This document shows, in pieces, positions 33,233-45,028 of a stretch of 64,000 nt of DNA (within the stretch, counting starts at the first letter, position 1; every line of letters starts with the position of its first letter). The stretch comes from Orobanche coerulescens (Eukaryota; Streptophyta; Magnoliopsida; Lamiales; Orobanchaceae). Made by a program: the position numbers and the translations under genes. The stretch is taken from positions 57,002,001-57,066,000 of the forward strand of contig CM065818.1 in the NCBI GenBank assembly GCA_033398695.1. Reading direction: 5' to 3'. Below the pieces are notes generated by a model. That model ran no database searches. It was not told the DNA's origin and saw only the letters and a program-made list of their open reading frames with translations.

Positions 33233-33498
33233 TCGCCTGGACGATCTGATTTCGAATTCAGACGATCTCCTTATGCGCTGGAACTAGCGGGAAATGGAGG
33301 CGGGCTCTTGAAATGTTGCAGGGACACGCGTCGCGCTATCGTTGGGGGAGTCCGACGGTTTTGTTAGACTTGTCGCCTGGCGTGCCCTCGAAACGACGCG
33401 TACACGGGTTTCGAGGGCTGAATTTAATGTGCCCCCCCGACGGTTGCACTCCAGCCCCTGGGATTCCGCCTATTTGCACAGAGACCCCTGCTCCCGCC

Positions 33499-33507
33499 TA
33501 TAAAAGG
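33499..33507 (+). promoter_or_regulatory. TATA box of the Tat antisense gene
   Basis: TATAAAAGG, 153 bp before the ATG at 33652. The second Tat copy has TATAAAAAGG at 58619, 161 bp before its ATG. Conservation of spacing supports a real promoter. Confidence 0.6.
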
Positions 33508-33776
33508 GCTAGGGCCACTTCAGTTCAACTCTTTATGCGCCCTTGCTTTTCAGCCGAGACTTTGCCGAATTTCTTTGAAGATTCCTGTGCCGATCGACTT
33601 TTCTTCCAGGTAAGAACAAAAATTTTCTCTCCCCCCTTTATTCTTAAGAACATGTCTGGAGGAGGATCTAAAACTTACGAGGCTGGTAGCTCTTCTGCCG
33701 CCGCAACTTCGCCTGACCGGGAAGAAACCCCCGTGGCACTTCATATGGAAACGGCCGTCGAGGCCATTCGTGCGGG

Positions 33777-33781
33777 GATTG
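33777..33781. repeat. target site duplication GATTG (left) of the non-coding LTR element
   Basis: Precedes TGTAATATCC at 33782; the same five bases follow ...GTGTTACA at 42477-42481. Removing the insert restores the antisense-gene frame (RAGI then APTEIEELF). Confidence 0.95.
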
Positions 33782-34362
33782 TGTAATATCCGCAATTTTC
33801 GATTTCCGGTAATTTCTTTTTTTCGGCGGAAGTCTGTTTTGACAACTCGCTCATGTCCGTTTCGTCATTCTGAGAATGATTAATTCTACACTTTTTGACA
33901 TCCGAGTTCGTTTCGGTGTCGTTTCGTTGAGTTCTGTGCTTTTTAGCGACTTTTCCGCACTTGAGTTCGATTCTTGCGAATCTCGTCCGAAACTGTTGTT
34001 TCGAGTTTCCCGCAAGTCCGTTTAACTTTGTTAGACGTGTTGTGAACTTCGGTTTGGTTATTCGATCACGTATCGTGATTTCCGGCGTTGGGCCATTTTG
34101 TAATTTCTTGAAAGTTACGTATCCGTATCTGTAATTGTTGTCTCGACCGTTTCTTGGTCGCGTATGACTAATTATGGTATTACGCTTTCATTTCGAGTCG
34201 TTTATGTTGTCCGCGAACTTTTCGCCGTGTTCGCCCGTGACGTTTAAATCGGGTCGCCGAGCTCGACGGCAGTGGATCGGCCGGACGATGGCGGGCGGCC
34301 GGACGGTGGCGGGATCGCCGGACGATTGCGGGCACCGGCCGGACGGTGCGCGAGAACCGGCG

Positions 34363-34756
34363 TAAGCGCACGCCACGGCCGGAAGGCTGCGACGCTAACC
34401 GGCAGTGTAGCGCACGCCGCCGGGTGGCTCAGCGACGCTATCGCTCGGGCAGCGATGGGGTTCCCGAGGTTCTGCTCGGTCAGATCGGCGGGTAGCGCAC
34501 GCTACGCCGTAGCGCGCTAGTCGGCAGCGTAGCGCCGCAGCCGGCCGGCTAGCGTCGTTACTGGCCGGCGGTGCGATCCGGTGGCTCGGGCCAGTCAGCC
34601 GCGCGCAGGCATCCGGCCGTAGCGCACGCTAGCGGGAGTTGGGTCGGAGTTGGTCGGCGGGGTTGGTCGGTGATGCCGGTCGCGTGGGCCCCGCCGAGGG
34701 TACTCGGCCGATCTGCCGATAAGCGCACGCTAGTCCGGGAAGGCTAGCGCACGCTA
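34363..34756. repeat. AGCGCACGCT palindrome array in the non-coding element LTR
   Basis: TAGCGCACGCTA or close variants start at about 34363, 34408, 34493, 34510, 34530, 34620, 34720 and 34745. In the other LTR the copies at about 39971, 39991, 40014 and 40036 step by 20-23 bp. The last copy ends 12 bp before TATAAATA. It is the same core as in the Tekay LTR, in a more GC-rich setting. Confidence 0.8.
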
Positions 34757-35867
34757 GTGTGGCCGAGTATAAATATGGTGGCAGATCACATTTCACTTCG
34801 TTTTCATTTCCTTCCTTCTCCATCCGCGAGTGGCGATTCATGGGCGGCGAAGCCATGTTGTTTAACAACAAAACCATGAAGTTCGAGTCCATAACATCAA
34901 TCAATCGTCTGTTATCATCCTTTGATCCAAAGAATCAAGGTAATCTTCCTAAGAACCCTAAATACGGGAATTAGGGGATAGTTGAAATTTCGTCCCATTC
35001 GTTCCGTGTTGTTGATTAATTCATGATGGGTATGATTAATCTTGGTAGTATTCTTGTGTTTAACATCATTTAATCCATTGTTCTTCGTCGAATCGAAGTA
35101 TATTTCTTGATTTCCTTCGAGTTGACTTTTTGGGGGATTTGTCCCCGATCTCGTTTTTCATCCGTTTTCGATGGATCGATTATGGTTAAATGATGTTGTT
35201 AAACATATTCTATGGATTGTATATCCATATTTCAACTTGGAATTCCGTTTTCGGGTTTTGACGGAACGAATCGTGTTCTTGGCCATTTTGGGGGAAATCC
35301 GTGAACTTTCGTCATTCGTTCTTTGAATTCAACGGCTTTGAGTCGTGTTATGGAATTCATTTCATTGTTATTAATTGTCCTTCGTAGTTTATGAACGTGA
35401 GTTGGCGTTCGGTGGAGTCGGCGGGTTCGTAGTCGGTTCGGGCCAACCTACTTCGGTCGATTCTCCGCGTTGTTCTTATTCGAGGCAAGTACCTTGCCCA
35501 TACTTTTCTCTTTTTATGGATATGATGATCGGTGGTCGTCTTGATGTGTTTGTTTGGTTATTTGAAATGAAGTTTCAAAGGATTTCGGTTTGGCCTCGTT
35601 AAAGGCTTTCTTTCAAAACGAGTGTGATTTGTGAACGGTGTTTTGAGAATTGATTATGATTTGGTTATTTTGAACGTTGAAGGATTTTATGATGATACTC
35701 CTATTGTTTAAAGTTATGGAATTTTGTATTCCGTATTTAATCTGTTATGGTGTTTTGAAGAGTTTGGTAATGGTGTCGAGTTAATGGCCATCTCTAGTGA
35801 GTATTCTTAATGAACTTACATTCTTAGCATGTTAGTATTGCATGAGTAACGTGTGTGTGTGTATGCT

Positions 35868-36003
35868 CACTACGGGTTAGACTCGACGGGGTCTCGGTAG
35901 GGTTCCACGAAGCTGTGGGACCGCGAGCTTGCTTTTAACCACTGTGGGTTAGATCCGACGGGGTCTCGGCAGGGATCCACGAAGCTGTGGGTCCGCGGTT
36001 AAT
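35868..36003 (+). repeat. two-unit tandem repeat of about 70 bp
   Basis: CGACGGGGTCTCGG...TCCACGAAGCTGTGGG occurs twice; the copy in the other LTR is about 41342-41477. It occupies the place of the 78-bp repeat in the Tekay LTR. Confidence 0.85.
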
Positions 36004-37007
36004 TGTGGTGCATTTTTACAAATGTGATTCGATATTGGCATTTCCGGAAATGAGTGCTTTTGAACGGTTTTCATTTGCATGCATTGACTAAATGTGTAAG
36101 AGGTAAGTTGTTCGTTTGGCCTACTTGGCTAGGATGGCTCTAGAGTATTTTGTGGTTTATGTTTTAAATCCTTTATTTGTGGATTTTGATGTTGGGAGAC
36201 GAACCTTGTGGTCGTTCTTGTGTACTGTGAGTTGATGAGTTTTGGGGCTAAAATCCCAATGGTTTGGTAAAAGTTGTTTTACGGATTTGGGGCTAAAATC
36301 CCAACGGTTTGGTTAATGTCATTTTTCAGAAAGTAAACCTTTGGGGCGGTGACCCCTTTGTCTTTTGGATTTTGAAAAGTAGGATTTGATAATCCTAAAT
36401 TGTCTTCTATTAAAACTCTCGATGGCATTCTAAACTGTTTTATAAATTATTTCCATTGATTTATGATATTTCGTTTTTTTGAAATGTTTTCTCAAACCCT
36501 TGCCTCGGGAAGTACTTTTCGTTTCGTTTGGATCTTTGAGGATCCTCTGTTATTGTTATTCGTGGAATGTGAATTGTATGGCTCGTATTTGCACTTTGTT
36601 CTTGCACTAGCAAAACAGTGGAGTTTTGCTAACCCCCGAGTATTCGGGGGGTGGATGTCTGTTTTTGCATTCAGGTTTTGGAGCATAACACAGGGTCGGC
36701 ACGAAGGATGATAAAAGATGATCGATACTAATCACATGAGCAACCGTACATCGTGTGTTGGTTCAGTTGTACTTTATTTTCCGCTGTTGTATTGTTCCCG
36801 TTGTACGGGTGTAGTTGTATTTTGTCCCCTGCGTGGGCATGAGTTGTATATGAGTTATATGTATTTATTGAAAGACCAAATTGGTCTACTGAATCGTTTT
36901 AGCCTTAAAGGCATGGTTGAGTTATTATATGTCGCTACCAGCCTGGTAGATCCTTGAGGAAAGGTTCTACGGCGTGTAATATCCCTGAGCGGATTGGGGG
37001 TGTTACA

Positions 37008-39256
37008 TAAATGGTATCAGAGCTTAGGTTGAGGAAACGTAGGCTGTCGGGTCAAGTCGTGTTGTTTGAGTCTTGTTTCGTCGGATTTTATCTGACTGAG
37101 TCGTGTCGCGACGCGTCGTTTGAGTTTGTTAGTCGTGATTAGTATCGTGGGGCGATCATCATCTTCGTGCGACCTGTGGAAGTAAGTCTCCCTTCTTTGT
37201 GTTGTGCCTCGTGTGACACGAGCTATTTTTATGATTATTTGTTAAGTGGTGGAATTTTATGTGAATTTTGATTTCACGATATGTATTTAGTCGACTATCG
37301 TATTTGATTTATACGAGGAGTGTCGTCGTTTGTGATGTCTTTTTATTGTTGTTTTTCTCCGTTGTTGATGATTTTCGAATCGATTTGCACGTTTTACAAG
37401 TCTCTTGTGGAAGCTTTGTTCTTATACGCGTTCGACTTGTTCACTAGCCAGTGCGGGAGGGTATTTTATCGTTTATTTTCGTTTAAAGACATGTATTGTC
37501 TTGATTTTAAACGTTTTGATGCGTGTGCTAGGAGTTGTTTTAGTGAACGTCGGTATGTGTGAGTTTTGGGCATTCTGGCCTATTGGATTTTTGAAAACCT
37601 TGAGTATCTTGGAAAAATAAACTTCGAGACATACTTTTCAAATGAGTTATTTTCTTGTGGTACATCCAAGGTGCCACAATATATTTCAAAAATTTTCTAC
37701 CTCGAGGACCAAAATATTTTGAGATATTTTCAACACTTTTATTTAGACCCGAGGGTCGAATATTTTGAAAGTTTTCACTAAGAGAAAATGTCCTCATTTT
37801 TTTATCAAATGCGAAATGGTTCTCCAATGTCTCGATAACGATGTTTCACGTTTGTTCTTTTTTTGAAAGATGATACTCAAGATCAATCGGTGTTCTTCTA
37901 AATTATTTTCAAAATGAGGTTTTCGTTTTTAAAACCTATCCATTCCCGTTTGAGGGCTGGGTATGTATGTGTGATGTTCGTGTTGTCCTTTTGATACTTT
38001 CTCCCGAGTATGACCGAATTGGCGGTGTGAGCGTTGAGTCGCTTTCCACACATTTGTTGCGTTAGCCCCCTGTGAGAGGCGGGATGTTGGTGTTGAATAT
38101 TATCGCCTCGTAGTGATTCCTCCGTTGTCGCGCATGTGCGAGCTGTTAGAGCTTGGTTTGGTATGACTGTGTGCATCGGTGATGGTTCCGTTATGCGTCG
38201 ATTGTTTAATGTCTTGTTACCTTGCTCCCGTTTTTTTTTGTGAATTTCGTGGACGAGGTCGGAGGTAATGCCCGTACTGTTTTGACTTCCATATTTTCTC
38301 TTTCTCCAGTCTATCGATTCGCTCATGTTCGTTGGTACTTTATGAACTTGTTCTGTATTTCGGTTTCATCGTTCGAACGAGCTGAGATCTTGTTGTGGGC
38401 CGATCTGGTTATCGGTGTGACTTTTTCGAGTTCGGTTCGATTCTTGTGAACTTTGTTCGGGAGTAACATCATTTGGTTCTACTAGTCCTTTTATTCGAAG
38501 GGATCGGATTTTGAACTTCTGTATTTTCTACTTTGTCGACTCATTTATGTTCGTTGACATTTCTGAGCTTGTCCTGCCCTTGTTTTTGTTTATCGAACGA
38601 GTGTGATATCATTTCGGAATAACTCGTTTGTCGTTGTGACTTTTCAATCGCTATTCCCTTTCCTGTGGATCTTATGGGAATGCATGTCTTGTAGTTCTCA
38701 CCAGATCATCCTGGGAGTTATTGTTTGAACTTTATTGTTCTTCGTGATTCGAACATGATTCTTTGATTTTTGTTGTCTCGATCGTTTGTTTGTTCGGTTT
38801 TTGTTCTCGTTTCGTGATTATTGAGCATTCAGACTCCTTCGTAATTCCCTTTAGTTCGGGAAATTAGTTTCGTTTTCGATTTTCCATCCCTTAGGCGGTG
38901 GGGATTCCGTGTTTTTTCAGCGGTTGGCTCGCGTTTTGATTGATGTACCGTTGGGTTGGTCAATCATATTGATTTTCGTTCGTTGTGTTTTGTGATTGTC
39001 GGATAATTGACTTGGCTATATTATCCGTTTGATGACGCTTGTCATTTGCTGGTTTTATTATATCCCTAACAAATGACGTTGTGTTGGTCATTTGTGGAGC
39101 GTGTTTTCACGCCGTATGTTCCTTTGCGTTGTTTGTAACATTTCGCCGTTGGGCGTTAGTTACGCATTCTTGTGTATCTCGTTGAGTTTTCTGGCGGAAT
39201 ATTTCTTCTCCCTACTTGTTTTAAGTTTGGACGAAACTTCTTTTAGGAGGGTAGAA
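37008..39256 (+). other. interior of the non-coding element: no gene
   Basis: Primer site TGGTATCAGAGC at 37012-37023, then T-rich sequence with frequent TTCGTTT/GATTC motifs. The longest frames (about 95-142 aa) are low-complexity and unlike retroelement proteins. It ends with GGACGAAACTTCTTTT and the polypurine stretch AGGAGGGTAGAA. Confidence 0.85.
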
Positions 39257-42200
39257 TGTAATATCCGCAATTTTCGATTTCGGTAATTTCTTTTTTCGGC
39301 GGAAGTCATTTTGACGACTCGCTCATGTCCGTTTCGTCATTCCGAGAATGATTAATTCTACACTTTTTGACATCCGAGTTCGTTTCGGTGTCGTTTCGTT
39401 GAGTTCTCGTGCTTTTTAGCGACTTTTCCGCACTTGAGTTCGATTCTTGCGAATCTCGTCAAAGCTGTTGTTTCGAGTTTCCCGCAAGTCCGTTTAACTT
39501 TGTTAGACGTGTTGTGAACCGGTTTGGTTATTCGATCACGTATCGTGATTTCAGGCGTTTGGGCCATTTTGTAATTTCTTGAAAGTTACGGGTATCCGTA
39601 TCTGTAATTGTTGTCTCGACCCGTTTCTTGGTCGCGTATGACTAATTATGGTATTACGCTTTCATTTCGAGTCGTTTATGTTGTCCGCGAACTTTTCGCC
39701 GTGTTCGTTCCGCACGTTTTCGAAATCGGTCGCCGAGCCACAGCAGTGGCGGGAGGCGCCGACGATGGCGGGGCCGCCGGACGGTGGCGGGGCCAGCGGA
39801 CGATTGCAGGCACCGGCCGGGCAGGTGCGCGAGAACCGCGTAAGCGCACGCTTCTGGCCGGAAAAGTGCCTGCCTTCGGCAGTGTAGCGACGCCGCCGGG
39901 TGGCCTAGCGTGTCTGCTCGGGCACAGGCGGTGGGGTTCCCGAGGTTACGTACTCGGTCAGATCGGCGAGTAGCGCACGCTACGCCGGCGTAGCGCGCGC
40001 TAGTCGGAAGGCGTAAGCGCACGCTGTCGGCCGGCTAGCGTCGTTACTGGCCGGCGGTGCGATCCGGTGGCTCTTGGGCCAGTCGGCTAGCGCGCGCATC
40101 CGGCCGTAGACGCTAGCGGGAGTTGGGTCGGCAGGTTGGTCGGCGGGGGTTGGTCGGTGATGCCGGGTCGCGTGGGCCACGGCCGAGGGTACTCGGCGAT
40201 CTGCGGCGATAAGCGCACGCTAGTCGGGAAAGGCTAGCGCCGCTAGTCGGCCGAGTATAAATATGGCCGACGATCACATTTCACTTCGTTTTCATTTCCT
40301 TCCTTCTCCATCCGCGAGTGGCGATTCATGGGCGGCGAAGCCATGTTGTTTAACAACAAAACCATGAAGTTCGAGTCCATAACATCAATCAATCGTCCGT
40401 TATCATCCTTTGATCCAGTAGAATCAAGGTAATCTTCCTTAGAACCCTAATTTCGGGAATTTGGGGATTTTTGCAATTTCGTCCGATTCGTTCGTGTTGT
40501 TGATTAATTCATGATGGGTATGATTAATCTTGGTAGTATTCTTGTGTTTAACATCATTTAATCCATTGTTCTTCGTCGAATCGAAGTATATTTCTTGATT
40601 TCCTTCGAGTTGACTTTTTGGGGATTTGTCCCGATCTCGTTTTCATCCGTTTTCGATGGATCGATTATGGTTAAATGATGTTGTTAAACATATTCTATGG
40701 ATTGTATATCCATATTTCAACTTGGAATTCCGTTTTGGTTTGTGGAACGAATCGTGTTCTTGGCCATTTTGGGGGAAATCCGTGAACTTTCGTCATTCGT
40801 TCTTTGAATTCAACGGCTTTGAGTCGTGTTATGGAATTCATTTCATTGTTATTAATTGTCCTTCGTAGTTTATGAACGTGAGTTGGCGTTCGGTGGAGTC
40901 GGCGGGTTCGTAGTCGGTTCGGGCCAACCTACTTGGTCGATTCTACGCGTTGTTCTTATTCGTGGCATGTACCTTGCCAATTCTTTTATCTTTTTATGGA
41001 TATGATGATATGTTGTCTTCTTGATGCGTATGTTTGGTTATTTGTTATGAAGTTTCAAAGGATTTGATTTGGCCTCGTTAAAGGCTTTCTTTCAAAACGA
41101 GTGTGATGTGTGAACGGTGTTTTGAGAATTGATTATGATGTGGTTATTTTGAACGTTGAAGGATTTTATGATGATACTCCTATTGTTTAAAGTTATGGAA
41201 TTTTGTATTCCGTATTTAATCTTATGGTGTTTTGAAGAGTTTGGTAATGGTGTCGAGTTAATGGCCATCTCTAGTGAGTATTCTTAATGAACTTACATTC
41301 TTAGCATGTTAGTATTGCATGAGTAACGTGTGTGTGTGTATGCTCACTACGGGTTAGACTCGACGGGGTCTCGGTAGGGTTCCACGAAGCTGTGGGACCG
41401 CGAGCTTGCTTTTAACCACTGTGGGTTAGATCCGACGGGGTCTCGGCAGGGATCCACGAAGCTGTGGGTCCGCGGTTAATTGTGGTGCATTTTTACAAAT
41501 GTGATTCGATATTGGCATTTCCGGAAATGAGTGCTTTTGAACGGTTTTCATTTGCATGCATTGACTAAATGTGTAAGAGGTAAGTTGTTCGTTTGGCCTA
41601 CTTGGCTAGGATGGCTCTAGAGTATTTTGTGGTTTATGTTTTAAATCCTTTATTTGTGGATTTTGATGTTGGGAGACGAACCTTGTGGTCGTTCTTGTGT
41701 ACTGTGAGTTGATGAGTTTTGGGGCTAAAATCCCAATGGTTTGGTAAAAGTTGTTTTACGGATTTGGGGCTAAAATCCCAACGGTTTGGTTAATGTCATT
41801 TTTCGTAAAGTAAACCTTTGGGGCGGTGACCCTTTGTCTTTTGGATTTTGAAAAGGAGGAATTGATAATCCTAAATTGTCTTCTATTAAAACTCTCGATG
41901 GCATTCTAAACTGTTTTATAAATTATTTCCATTGATTTATGATATTTCGTTTTTGAAATGTTTTCTCAAACCCTTGCCTCGGGAAGTACTTTTCGTTTCG
42001 TTTGGATCTTTGAGGATCCTCGGTTATTGTTATTCGTGGAATGTGAATTGTATGGCTCGTATTTGCACTTTGTTCTTGCACTAGCAAAACAGTGGAGTTT
42101 GCTAACCCCAGTATTCGGGGTGGATGTCTGTTTTTGCATTCAGGTTTTGGAGCATAACACAGGGTCGGCACGAAGGATGATGAAAGATGATCGATACTAA

Positions 42201-42476
42201 TCACATGAGCAACCGTACATCGTGTGTTGGTTCAGTTGTACTTTATTTTCCGCTGTTGTATTGTTCCCGTTGTACGGGTGTAGTTGTATTTTGTCCCCTG
42301 CGTGGGCATGAGTTGTATATGAGTTATATGTATTTATTGAAAGACCAAATCGGTCTACTGAATCGTTTTAGCCTTAAAGGCATGGTTGAGTTATTATATG
42401 TCGCTACCAGCCTGGTAGATCCTTGAAGAAAGGTTCTACGGCGTGTAATATCCCTGAGCGGATTGGGGGTGTTACA
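39257..42476 (+). mobile_element. 3' LTR of the non-coding element
   Basis: Matches 33782-37007 closely over the last two thirds. In the GC-rich part (39710-40260) it differs by many small indels. TATAAATA lies near 40256. Confidence 0.92.
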
Positions 42477-42481
42477 GATTG
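42477..42481. repeat. target site duplication GATTG (right)
   Basis: Matches 33777-33781. Confidence 0.95.
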
Positions 42482-45028
42482 CACCCACGGAGATTGAAGA
42501 GCTTTTCAATGAAGCTGACGTGGCGAGATCGGCGGCGGCGTCGAGGCAGAGGGGCTCTCCGGTTGATGAGGATGAAGCGGTGAGGTTGTACTCGGAGCAG
42601 AACAGCGTGTTCGGCCCTGCCTTTTTGGATTTCGCCGGTCTTATGGAGGGGATTGCCGGACCGTGTCCCGAGTTTGACTTCGAAGCATATTCCGCCGCCC
42701 ACACCTATGAACCTGTGAAGCGGACGGCGTTTTGGGCCGTGGACCCCTCCCTGTGGACCCTCGGTCAGATTCGGAGCTCGGCGACCAAGAAAGATTTGAG
42801 TCGCTGGAGGGCGAAATTCCATATCCCTTCTGACGTCTCGCTGCACATGCCCTCGGAGAACGAACGTGCCGACCAACCTCCCGAGGGTCTGGTTGCCGTC
42901 AACCAAATGATTATGGAGGCCGGCTTGCGGTTCCCCTTGCCGTTCGCCGTGTCATATTTGCTGATCGCCTGGAATTTGGCGCCGCTCCAGCTGACGCCGA
43001 ACGCCTGGCTGCAGATCATTAGCACCTTGACAATTTTTGGCGGTCATCAGTTGTTCCGTCTTCCTTCCGTGCTGGAAATGAACTATCTCTTCAAACTGAC
43101 TGCGCAGAAGGGATCGATCAGCGGTTATCACATTCAAGGTCGCATGGGTAGGGTGGTCCTTGGGGTGCCGAACAAGACTCGGGGTGATCTGACGAAATGG
43201 TTTTGGGTCGGTGGAGCGTGGAGGTCGGCGTCGAGCGATAGGCCGGAGGAAGAGTTGGAGATCCCCACCAGTTTTCGGGAGAGGAATCCGAGTAAGGGTT
43301 TTAACTCTCCCTTTGATCGGATACACCTTGGACTGATCTAATTTGGTTTCCTTTTTACATGTTTCCTCGTTCCAACGATCGGCGACCTTCCTTTCGACTT
43401 TCTGATCGTCTGGGAGCGAATTCGAGGTCTGCCGGATTTCTACATCGACGTTCGCACAGTCAGCCACGAACTTCATCGGTTGGGAGCTCGATTGTTTCGC
43501 TTCCCTCACCACATCAAGGTTCCAGGTATAAACTCTTACTTCCTCTTTCCTGTATGACGATCGTCTGATTGAAGTAGATGCCTAACTTGGCCGCATTTCT
43601 TCTTTGACAGAGATCCATTTTCCCCGATACTCCGAGCCTCCGAGAGAGATCGCAATGTCGAATCCCGGTCTCTTGGGTCGTCTTCACCAGGGAAAGAAGA
43701 CGGGTCGTGCCCCTGCGACGACGTCCCGTCCTATCCCTGAAGCGAGACCTACTATGGTGCCGGTCGTCGAGCCGGAAGCTCGGGAGGAAGAACATCTCCA
43801 GCGCAACCGCAAGAGGCGGAGGCCGGAGGAGTCCCTGCCGACTGCTGACGCGGAGGTATCCATTTTGGAGCCACCGGTTACCGCGCCACCTATCTCTGCT
43901 GTTCCAATGGCGGAGGGGTCCAGCTCCAGGCCCTCGGCCGGCTTCCTGAAAGCTACGGCGATCGCCGAAGTCGAAACTCCTCGGGGCAAGCCCTTTTTCG
44001 GCCGCGACCCCGAGTTGGTCACCAGGTAAAACCGGTTTGATCTTTCTGAGTTAGGCTATTTATGTAGGATGTATACTAACTCCTTTGTTTCTTTTGTTTG
44101 TGTTGCAGGGTCCGTCTTGCCGATCCGGACGTCTCGCCGATGGTGCTGGATTTCCTGGCGAGCAAGTCTCCTCGCCAGTCCCTCGACGTCCCTTCTTATG
44201 TTTCCCGGGCCATCACCTCTCTTCCTAAGGCTTGGACTACCGATCTCGACGCGATTGCTCGTCGGCGGTCAGGAGATGCCATGTAGGCGACACTCGCCCT
44301 GACTCTCCAGACGGCTACGATGGCCGCCCAAGCCGTTAAGGATTATGAGGGGCGACCCTCTAATGCTCGCCTCCATCAAGATCTCGAGGCTGCTCGGAAC
44401 CAGAATACTGATTTCGCCAATCGGATAGTGGCCATGGAGAAGGAGCACCTGGAGACAGCAAAGCGAGCCAAGCAGGACCTTGATCGGATGAAGCAGGAGC
44501 TTGACCGATCCCGGGGGGTGGCGGATTGGTTTCGTGATTAGGTGACGGAGGCTTGCCGGATGCACGTGGCCTCGCAGGAGGAGGTGACTGGGCTGAAGGC
44601 CACAGTGGATCGTCTCAACGGCGAGCTGGAGAAGGCGAAGGGAGAACTGGCCGCCAAAGTAGCCGAGCTTGCGGATACTGAGAAGATGACTGCGGGGTTG
44701 AAGGAGCAGCTAAAGGCGATCGAGACCGATCCCTACCTTAATGTGGGGTACGTCGGCGAGTTCGCCTACTATATGGCTTATGCCGACACTATTCGTGCTG
44801 CCAAGAAGGTAGGGGTCGAGGTTGGCCATATGATGGAAGCCTTCAAAGCCTATGTAGTTGAACATCCGTTGCAGCCAGACTTCTCCCCTGCCGATCCTCG
44901 ACCTCACCCACTTGGGGATCGATTTGAGCTGGTATCCTCTTCCGGATAAACTTATTTATCCTGAAGCCGGTGAGGGAGCGCACGCCGATCCGCTTGCTGG
45001 GGGCGAACGCCAGTCGGGGGCGGCTTGA

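Larger units (their letters stand above)
33782..37007 (+). mobile_element. 5' LTR of the non-coding element
   Basis: Contains the palindrome array 34363-34756, TATAAATA at 34768-34775, a CT-rich start region, a donor-like ATCAAG|GTAATC near 34939, a two-unit repeat (about 35868-36003), and a hairpin GCTAACCCCCGAGTATTCGG near 36628 before the edge. Open frames in the GC-rich part are not protein-like. Confidence 0.92.
33782..42476 (+). mobile_element. large non-autonomous LTR retrotransposon (LARD-like)
   Basis: LTRs 33782-37007 (3226 bp) and 39257-42476 (3220 bp) bound only 2249 bp of interior. There is a perfect Met-type primer site at 37012 and a polypurine tract at 39243-39256. No gag, protease, RT or integrase blocks occur in any frame. 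LTR edges (TGTAATA..., ...GTGTTACA), primer type, the GGACGAAACTTCTTTT block before the polypurine tract and the AGCGCACGCT motif array all match the Tekay element at 5348, so it may depend on Tekay proteins. Confidence 0.92.
33652..45028 (+). pseudogene. Tat antisense gene (Transposase_28-like), interrupted copy
   Basis: Exons: 33652-33781 plus 42482-43291 (one exon split by the non-coding element), 43361-43525, 43611-44025, 44109-45028. The start MSGGGSKTYEAGSSS matches the second copy. Conserved blocks are METAVEAIRAGI, SLWTLGQIRSSATKKDL, ERADQPPEGLVAVN and a domain with LAPLQLTPNAWLQIISTLTI and a VPNKTRGDLTKWFWVGG end, as in the plant 'putative gypsy type transposon' family (Pfam Transposase_28). 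The last exon is a predicted coiled coil (E/K/L-rich, residues after SLPKAW). Breaks: a large insertion, an intron-1 acceptor reading ACAT instead of GCAG (43357-43360), stops at 44284 and 44539, and a frameshift near 44890. Function unknown. Confidence 0.7.

Noticed and set aside
34174..34520. Several overlapping frames in the GC-rich LTR part (also 39608-40180)
   Set aside because: High GC lowers stop frequency on both strands; frames are not kept between the two LTRs.
37320..38449. Open frames in the interior of the non-coding LTR element
   Set aside because: Short, Phe/Cys/Leu-rich or low-complexity frames with no gag or pol motif and no conserved order.
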